Assembly (NCBI GenBank): GCA_958435545.1
Contig: CAUBGU010000018.1
Coordinates: forward strand, 1-23,387
Direction: 5' to 3'
DNA: 23,387 bases
DNA from: an uncultured Collinsella sp.
GTDB lineage: Bacteria > Actinomycetota > Coriobacteriia > Coriobacteriales > Coriobacteriaceae
The position numbers and the translations under genes were made by a program. Shown in pieces: positions 18,903-23,387 of this stretch (its first letter is position 1; each line of letters opens with the position of its first letter). The notes below the pieces were generated by a model. It saw only the letters and a list, made by a program, of their open reading frames with translations. It ran no database searches and was not told the origin of the DNA.

Positions 18903-21902
18903 ATGGTAAACGATTTGAGCGGTATAGACGACCTCGAGCTGATGCCGCTGGGCGGAGGCTATATGGTGCGACGCGAACGCTTGATGAATGAGCTTATCGC
19001 CAAGGGCCGAAAGGCCGGCATCGTGGTTCTTTATGCGCCCGATGGGTTTGGGAAGACCTCGGTGCTGCTGCAGTACACCCATGAGGTTAAATGCGATCCG
19101 ACGCGAGGCCCCGTGCGGATTATCGAGGCCGATCGCGCCACTGGGCGCGAGGTGTTTATGCAGCTCGAGGTGGTTACCGAAGAACTCAAAGACAAACCGC
19201 ACTCCCTTATCGCGATTGATAATGTGCCAAACCTCGATCAGCACGATACCGAAGACCTCATCGACAGGATTCGCGGGCTGCGCGCTATGGGGGTAGGGGT
19301 CTTTATCTCCTGCCGTCCTTCAAATCGTCAGCTGATTCATGGGCTGGGCGATTCGGTTAAGATCAATGCGCAGATGCTCAAGGTGCATGCCTATGAGTAT
19401 TCGGCGTGGGCATCGGCGTTTTCGATCAGCACATCGCTTGACTTTTATCAGCTCACGCAGGGCGTGCCCAAGCTCGTCTCGGCATTGCAGACGGGTCTGT
19501 ATGGCCAAGGTGACGTAGCCGGTCTGCTCGAAAACGAGATTGTCAACGTATATGGCGCGGCACTTGTCGATCTGGCTTCGCTCGACAATAATGCGCTGTT
19601 TTGCGTGGCATGTCTCATGGTTTTGATGGGCGAGGGCAATATCGCAGAACTCGAGGCTTGCGGGGTGAGGCTGTCGATGGTCGACCAGTCCTACTTTGTA
19701 CGCGACTACCCGATCTTTGGCTTGGACCCCGCCGAGCGGAGTTTTACGTGTCTGGGCACGGAGGATAACGGACGCTTGCGCTTGCGTAAGTTGGTGGCCG
19801 AGATTCGCCCCGAACTTGTTCCGAGGGCGGCCCGGATTTTGCTTAAGGCGGGCCGATGCGATGCGGCGATGGGCCTGGCGGATGCCTTTTTGGACCGTGA
19901 GGCGGTCCTTGAACTTGCTGGGCAGTATGGGGTCGATCTGGCTCTGACGGGGCACGGGGCCGATATCTGCCGAGCGGCGCTGGGCACGATCGATGCCGAC
20001 GATCCGGCTCCAGAGCCAACGCCTGCCGAAGCGCTTGGCGTATATCTGGCAGCGGTCAGCGTGTCCAATACAAAGCTCGCTCGCTATATGGCATCGGTCG
20101 TCGAACGCGGGGGCGAACGGGCGGCCTGCGAAATAGACCCTGTTTCATGGAGGGTGGCCCAGACACTGACGGTTGTTTGCTATGGGGACAACGGGCTTGG
20201 GCTTCCTACGAACCTGGCCGTGCCAGAAATAGAGACGTCCCATACCGCACTCGATATGTTGTCTGCGCATATCGAGGTCAAACGCTGTCTGACCGAGCGG
20301 GGAAATGACGGCGGCGTTCTACAACAGCTCAAAACGAGCAAGGCCTACGACTGCGAGCTCGACATCGCGGGGATTGTTATACAGGCCGATAGCATGCTGG
20401 TGGAGCTCTTTGACGGGTCGTTTGCGGGAACCGACGAGCGCGACGACGAGATGACGGTGGTGCGGGAGGCGCTCGACGTACGCGGGCTTAAGGCGATGGC
20501 TATCTGGGTGCGCATGGTGTTGGCGGCACGGCGGCTCCTTTCCGGCTTGCCGGTAACCGACGACGCGGCGTTCAACGAGCTCGATCGTTTTGCCGTGCGC
20601 ATGCGCGACAACCAGATTCAGCTGTTTGGGCTGTTGCTAGAAGGCTGGCAGTCGCTGGCAGAGGGACGGCCGGTCAATGCAAAGTTCCGTGCGGTCCAAG
20701 TGCTCAAACTTGCCGAGGAGTCGATTGCGTACATGCGCGATAACGCATTGCTGCTGGAGCGCGCGGCATATCTGCGTAACACCTCGATGGTTTCGGTGCG
20801 CGAGGAAGCGGAGCTACTCGATATAAGCCAGACGCAGGTTGGTGGAGCGGAGGCCTGGATGGTGGCGCTGCATTTGGCCTGTGCGGGCCGAGACAGCGAT
20901 CTTGCGGCCTGGATGTCCATGAATCGTGCGGGGATTCTAGAGCCATCGTATCGGCTCTTTGCGCGCCTTGCCATGCATTGTCTGGGCGAGCCGGCGGGCA
21001 GGATACGCAAGAAGCTTCCCGTGCGCGAGCTGTCGCGGTACTCGCTGCGCGACGATTTGGAAGGGGAGGGCGAGCGCCTGTTCCAGGCCGGCGAGGTTGA
21101 AGCCGTTGATACCATCGACCATATCGAGATTCGCATGTTTGGTGCGTTTCGCGCCGAGCGCGACGGGTTTCCCATCACGGACAAAATGTGGCGCCGCAAG
21201 AAGGCGGCGACGCTTGCCGAGCGGCTTGCGCTGGGCATGGATGCGCTCGTCGATCGTGAGACGCTGGCCATGGAGCTGTGGCCCCATGCCGAGTTCAATA
21301 GTGCCCGCAACAACCTGTACTCGACGATATCGCGCTTGCGGTCGGCTTTGGGACCGACGCCGGATGGCAAGTCGTGTGTGCTCATCCAAAATGAATGCAT
21401 CGGACTCAACGGCGACTACGTCAAGACCGATGTACGGCTGTTTGATCAGATAAGCCGCGAGGTTTTGGGAAATCGCACGGGTGCGCGCGGACCCCATTTA
21501 GTTGAGCTGTGCCTTAAGATTGAGCAGCTTTATGCCGGACCGCTGTATGTTCCCAATGGCTGTAATCCCACCTACTTTTTGCGCATGCGACGCATTATGC
21601 AGTCAAAGTACATCGATTGCATGATTAAGGGAGCAAATGCCGCTCTAGAAGAAAACGATCTGCAGTCGGCGATTTGGCTGGCGGAGTCGGGGCTTCGACA
21701 GGAAACGGCGCGTGAGGATATGGTGCGCTGCGCCATGCGCGTCTACAGTGCGGCGGGGCGGCGGCGCGATATCGTCGAGCTGTACAGCGGGCATATGCAC
21801 CACCTGAGGGAGCAGGTCAATGGCGTGCCCGAGCCCGAGACGCGGCGTCTATACGAGCGCTTGGTGGAGGGGCGGCTCAATCGCGTGCTGGTCGAGCGAT
21901 AA
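18903..21902 (+). CDS. Large STAND ATPase regulator with C-terminal SARP-like winged helix and BTAD
   Basis: The 999-aa product starts at ATG 18903, with GAGGAG 7 nt upstream. Residues about 20-330 look like a STAND NTPase of the MalT type: RRERLMNELIAKGRKAGIVV, Walker A APDGFGKTS (45-53), a Walker-B-like SLIAIDNVPN, and a sensor-like GVFISCRPSN. Residues about 330-735 are helical, TPR-like repeats. From about 740 (IEIRMFGAFRAERDGFPI) there is an OmpR/SARP-type winged helix (RRKKAATLAERLA, then FNSARNNLYSTISRLRSALG), and from about 835 a BTAD-like helical domain to the end. Such proteins read a signal through the STAND core and act on DNA through the C-terminal domain. Ligand and targets are unknown. 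It has its own region after the nagB terminator. Confidence 0.85.
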   Translation: MVNDLSGIDDLELMPLGGGYMVRRERLMNELIAKGRKAGIVVLYAPDGFGKTSVLLQYTHEVKCDPTRGPVRIIEADRATGREVFMQLEVVTEELKDKPHSLIAIDNVPNLDQHDTEDLIDRIRGLRAMGVGVFISCRPSNRQLIHGLGDSVKINAQMLKVHAYEYSAWASAFSISTSLDFYQLTQGVPKLVSALQTGLYGQGDVAGLLENEIVNVYGAALVDLASLDNNALFCVACLMVLMGEGNIAELEACGVRLSMVDQSYFVRDYPIFGLDPAERSFTCLGTEDNGRLRLRKLVAEIRPELVPRAARILLKAGRCDAAMGLADAFLDREAVLELAGQYGVDLALTGHGADICRAALGTIDADDPAPEPTPAEALGVYLAAVSVSNTKLARYMASVVERGGERAACEIDPVSWRVAQTLTVVCYGDNGLGLPTNLAVPEIETSHTALDMLSAHIEVKRCLTERGNDGGVLQQLKTSKAYDCELDIAGIVIQADSMLVELFDGSFAGTDERDDEMTVVREALDVRGLKAMAIWVRMVLAARRLLSGLPVTDDAAFNELDRFAVRMRDNQIQLFGLLLEGWQSLAEGRPVNAKFRAVQVLKLAEESIAYMRDNALLLERAAYLRNTSMVSVREEAELLDISQTQVGGAEAWMVALHLACAGRDSDLAAWMSMNRAGILEPSYRLFARLAMHCLGEPAGRIRKKLPVRELSRYSLRDDLEGEGERLFQAGEVEAVDTIDHIEIRMFGAFRAERDGFPITDKMWRRKKAATLAERLALGMDALVDRETLAMELWPHAEFNSARNNLYSTISRLRSALGPTPDGKSCVLIQNECIGLNGDYVKTDVRLFDQISREVLGNRTGARGPHLVELCLKIEQLYAGPLYVPNGCNPTYFLRMRRIMQSKYIDCMIKGANAALEENDLQSAIWLAESGLRQETAREDMVRCAMRVYSAAGRRRDIVELYSGHMHHLREQVNGVPEPETRRLYERLVEGRLNRVLVER

Positions 21903-21935
21903 AAAACGGGCGCCCGAAGTACTTGGGCACCCGTA
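21901..21935 (-). terminator. Terminator of yhbY on the minus strand
   Basis: ACGGG-c-GCCCGA pairs with (T)GGGC-a-CCCGT. Read on the minus strand it is followed by TTTTTT, so it ends the leftward yhbY transcript. It begins within the stop codon of the rightward regulator gene, so the two genes converge on it. No T-run follows in the rightward direction. Confidence 0.8.
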
Positions 21936-21971
21936 AGCTTGCTATGTGTTGGATCGCCGGATCATTGGCTC

Positions 21972-22271
21972 TTAGACGAGCTTGACCTTCTCGATGTCCT
22001 TGCGCGAGGACTCGCGATACAGTGAGAACTTGCGGCCGATGACCTGGACGACCTCGGCGTGGCAACGCTCGGCGAGCTCCTCGGCGGCCTCGCGGGCGGA
22101 AAGGCTGGAGCCATCGAGCACGGAGCACTTAACGAGCTCGTGCTTCTCCAGGTAGGCGACCGTCTGCTCGACGGTGCCCTCGTTGACATCGGACTTACCG
22201 ATGATGATGGCGGGGTTGAGGTGATGGGCCATGCTGCGAAGCTGCTTGACCTGTGCTCCTGTCAGTGCCAT
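21972..22271 (-). CDS. yhbY: YhbY-family (CRM domain) RNA-binding protein
   Basis: The 99-aa product starts at ATG 22271, with only a weak AAAGCGAG upstream. It is a single CRM domain: LTGAQVKQLRSMAHHLNPAI, then GKSDVNEGTVEQTVAYLEKH, and the RNA-contact loop VQVIGRKFSLYRES. Family members associate with precursors of the 50S ribosomal subunit. It is separated from the next upstream gene (the methyltransferase) by 158 nt. That gap contains a GCCCC-CGGGGC hairpin (about 22297-22310) with no T-run, and nothing else clear. Confidence 0.93.
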   Translation of the reverse strand: MALTGAQVKQLRSMAHHLNPAIIIGKSDVNEGTVEQTVAYLEKHELVKCSVLDGSSLSAREAAEELAERCHAEVVQVIGRKFSLYRESSRKDIEKVKLV

Positions 22272-22429
22272 GGGTTCTCGCTTTCTATGTATGGGGCGCC
22301 CCGCGACGGGGCCTTAATTTACGTGAGCTGTCCCACGATAGCGCAGGAACGGTGCGGTGTGGAGCGCGTTTGCCCAGTTCAAAAAGAATGCGGATGCCGA
22401 GTGAGTGGGCAGTGCGGGCTGCGAACAGG

Positions 22430-23317
22430 CTATGAGCTGGGCGCAGAGACCGGCTCCCATGCAATAAACGCCCAACGGACCTTGCGGACGTGGTCGAGCA
22501 TGTAGCGTCCCTGCGGCACGCCCTTGGAGCCCGGCTCGCCGGCACGGGGATTCTCAATCATGTGTTGAGCGATGTAGTCGCGCAGGCGGTCGATCTTATC
22601 CTCGTTGCCATGCTCGAGCATACGGGAAAAATCTGCTACGCCCGCCTCAAGGCTATCGAAGGTGTCGCGACGGGGCGATTCAAAGTACGTAACCTGCGGC
22701 AGGGCACCCATCTGAATGAGGATATTAAAAGCATATACAAAGCCATTACTGCAGGTAACCGAGGCGCCGATGGCGTTCATCAGGTGCAGGTCATAGCGCG
22801 GGCTGGAGTTGGCGACCATCGTGACAGCGCAACGCCGACGAGCCGTACGATCAAGCTTGGCAAGCGCGCCTTTTAGGTTGGTCGTCGTAACCGACCGACT
22901 GGCAAAGGCAACATCTACCGCTTTTGCGATCGGTCCAACCAAATACCAGTCATCATCCCAAGCAAGCTCAAGCGGCGTAATAAGATCTTCGAGCCCGTAA
23001 TACTCAATGCCGGCATCAAGCGTGCCCAACATGGCAGGAGAGAAGTCGGCAGCAATCACGGAATGCCCAGCCTGAGCAAGCGGAATAGCAATCGACCCAG
23101 CCCCACACCCCATATCCAGCACGGACTCGCCGGGCTCAAGCGCCAACAACTTTATAAAATCCCGGGCATAAGGAGCAGTCTCAAGCGGCCGAAAATGCCG
23201 AGCCCGCTTATCCCACTCAAAAGAATCATCAGCCCGATGCCGACCAGCTTGCAGGCGCATCCATTCGCCATTCCAATCCGCAGAAAGAAGCTCAGAGCGA
23301 GCATCCCCATCAACCAC
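22430..23317 (-). CDS. Class I SAM-dependent methyltransferase
   Basis: The 295-aa product starts at GTG 23317, with AGGAGG 7 nt upstream, the best-supported start. Motif I is SVLDMGCGAGSIAIPLAQAG (65-84), then VIAADFSPAML with Asp91 as the ribose-binding acid, and a motif-IV-like AVDVAFASRSV. The N-terminal helices (residues 30-60: WDKRARHFRPLETAPYARDF) and the C-terminal domain look substrate-specific. The opening resembles small-molecule methyltransferases of the UbiE/arsenite type seen widely in gut bacteria, but the substrate cannot be told. A terminator lies just upstream, so it has its own promoter, which is not evident in the short remaining gap. Confidence 0.85.
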   Translation of the reverse strand: MVDGDARSELLSADWNGEWMRLQAGRHRADDSFEWDKRARHFRPLETAPYARDFIKLLALEPGESVLDMGCGAGSIAIPLAQAGHSVIAADFSPAMLGTLDAGIEYYGLEDLITPLELAWDDDWYLVGPIAKAVDVAFASRSVTTTNLKGALAKLDRTARRRCAVTMVANSSPRYDLHLMNAIGASVTCSNGFVYAFNILIQMGALPQVTYFESPRRDTFDSLEAGVADFSRMLEHGNEDKIDRLRDYIAQHMIENPRAGEPGSKGVPQGRYMLDHVRKVRWAFIAWEPVSAPSS

Positions 23318-23336
23318 GGGCTAACCTCCTAGCAAC

Positions 23337-23368
23337 AAAAAAGCGACTCCTCCCAAAAGAAGAGCCGC
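23337..23368 (-). terminator. Minus-strand terminator at the right edge
   Basis: Read leftward, GCGGCTCTTC pairs with a GAGGAGTCGC-type strand (wobbles included; 23343-23368) and is followed by six Ts. It would end a leftward gene lying beyond the right edge, isolating the methyltransferase gene. Confidence 0.75.
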
Positions 23369-23387
23369 AACCAGCATATATCAGAAA

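Noticed and set aside
18706..18909. 67-aa frame before the STAND regulator
   Set aside because: It overlaps the regulator start, covers the inverted repeat, lacks a ribosome-binding site and has no protein-like pattern.

Overview
The window is one end of an integrated temperate phage (about 1-13,150) followed by host chromosome (about 13,150-23,387). The host looks like a GC-rich gut actinobacterium of the Coriobacteriia, most likely Collinsella or a close relative. That is inferred from the GC-rich codon use, the order rplM-rpsI-glmM-crr-nagB, and the very large STAND/SARP-type regulator next door. No rRNA, tRNA or CRISPR array was found.

Prophage. A divergent immunity switch sits at about 10,828-10,942. 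Rightward it drives a bicistron of a CI-like repressor and a large serine integrase (10,943-13,146). Leftward a well-formed promoter drives a tightly packed early operon on the minus strand. Its order is: Cro-like XRE protein, small unknown genes, RusA resolvase, an HTH/zinc protein, a 98-aa unknown, a ParB-like protein, a DUF1351 protein, an ERF annealing protein, a coiled-coil protein, SSB, a replication initiator, a DnaC-like helicase loader and an HNH protein. A string of very small zinc-ribbon and unknown proteins follows, then a terminator-like hairpin, then an EcoRI-type adenine methylase that runs off the left edge. Seven junctions are 4-nt ATGA/GTGA overlaps, so the operon is probably translationally coupled. 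The structural and lysis genes would lie left of the window.

Most interesting points in the prophage. A 164-aa protein at 1,348-1,842 pairs an N-terminal zinc knuckle with what looks like an Acb2/Tad1-type hairpin, the fold of phage cyclic-nucleotide sponges that block CBASS and Thoeris defences. The initiator gene contains a hexamer repeat array beside an AT-rich patch, a likely replication origin. The CI-like repressor keeps a cleavage-site-like Ala-Gly but seems to have lost the Ser/Lys catalytic pair. The integrase frame runs through a terminator hairpin and into a 36-bp repeat that recurs 213 bp away in the flank.

Host part. After a 400-nt non-coding junction come a patatin-like phospholipase, ribosomal proteins L13 and S9 (with a promoter and a terminator), phosphoglucosamine mutase GlmM, a glucose-type PTS IIA protein, a hairpin-rich 271-nt leader, and glucosamine-6-phosphate deaminase NagB with its terminator. 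GlmM, IIA and NagB together form an amino-sugar node: NagB releases fructose-6-phosphate from glucosamine-6-phosphate, GlmM commits glucosamine-6-phosphate to cell-wall synthesis, and IIA reports or feeds sugar phosphorylation. Beyond a 388-nt gap lies a 999-aa STAND ATPase with a C-terminal SARP-like winged helix and BTAD. Convergent to it are a YhbY-type RNA-binding protein and a class I SAM-dependent methyltransferase.
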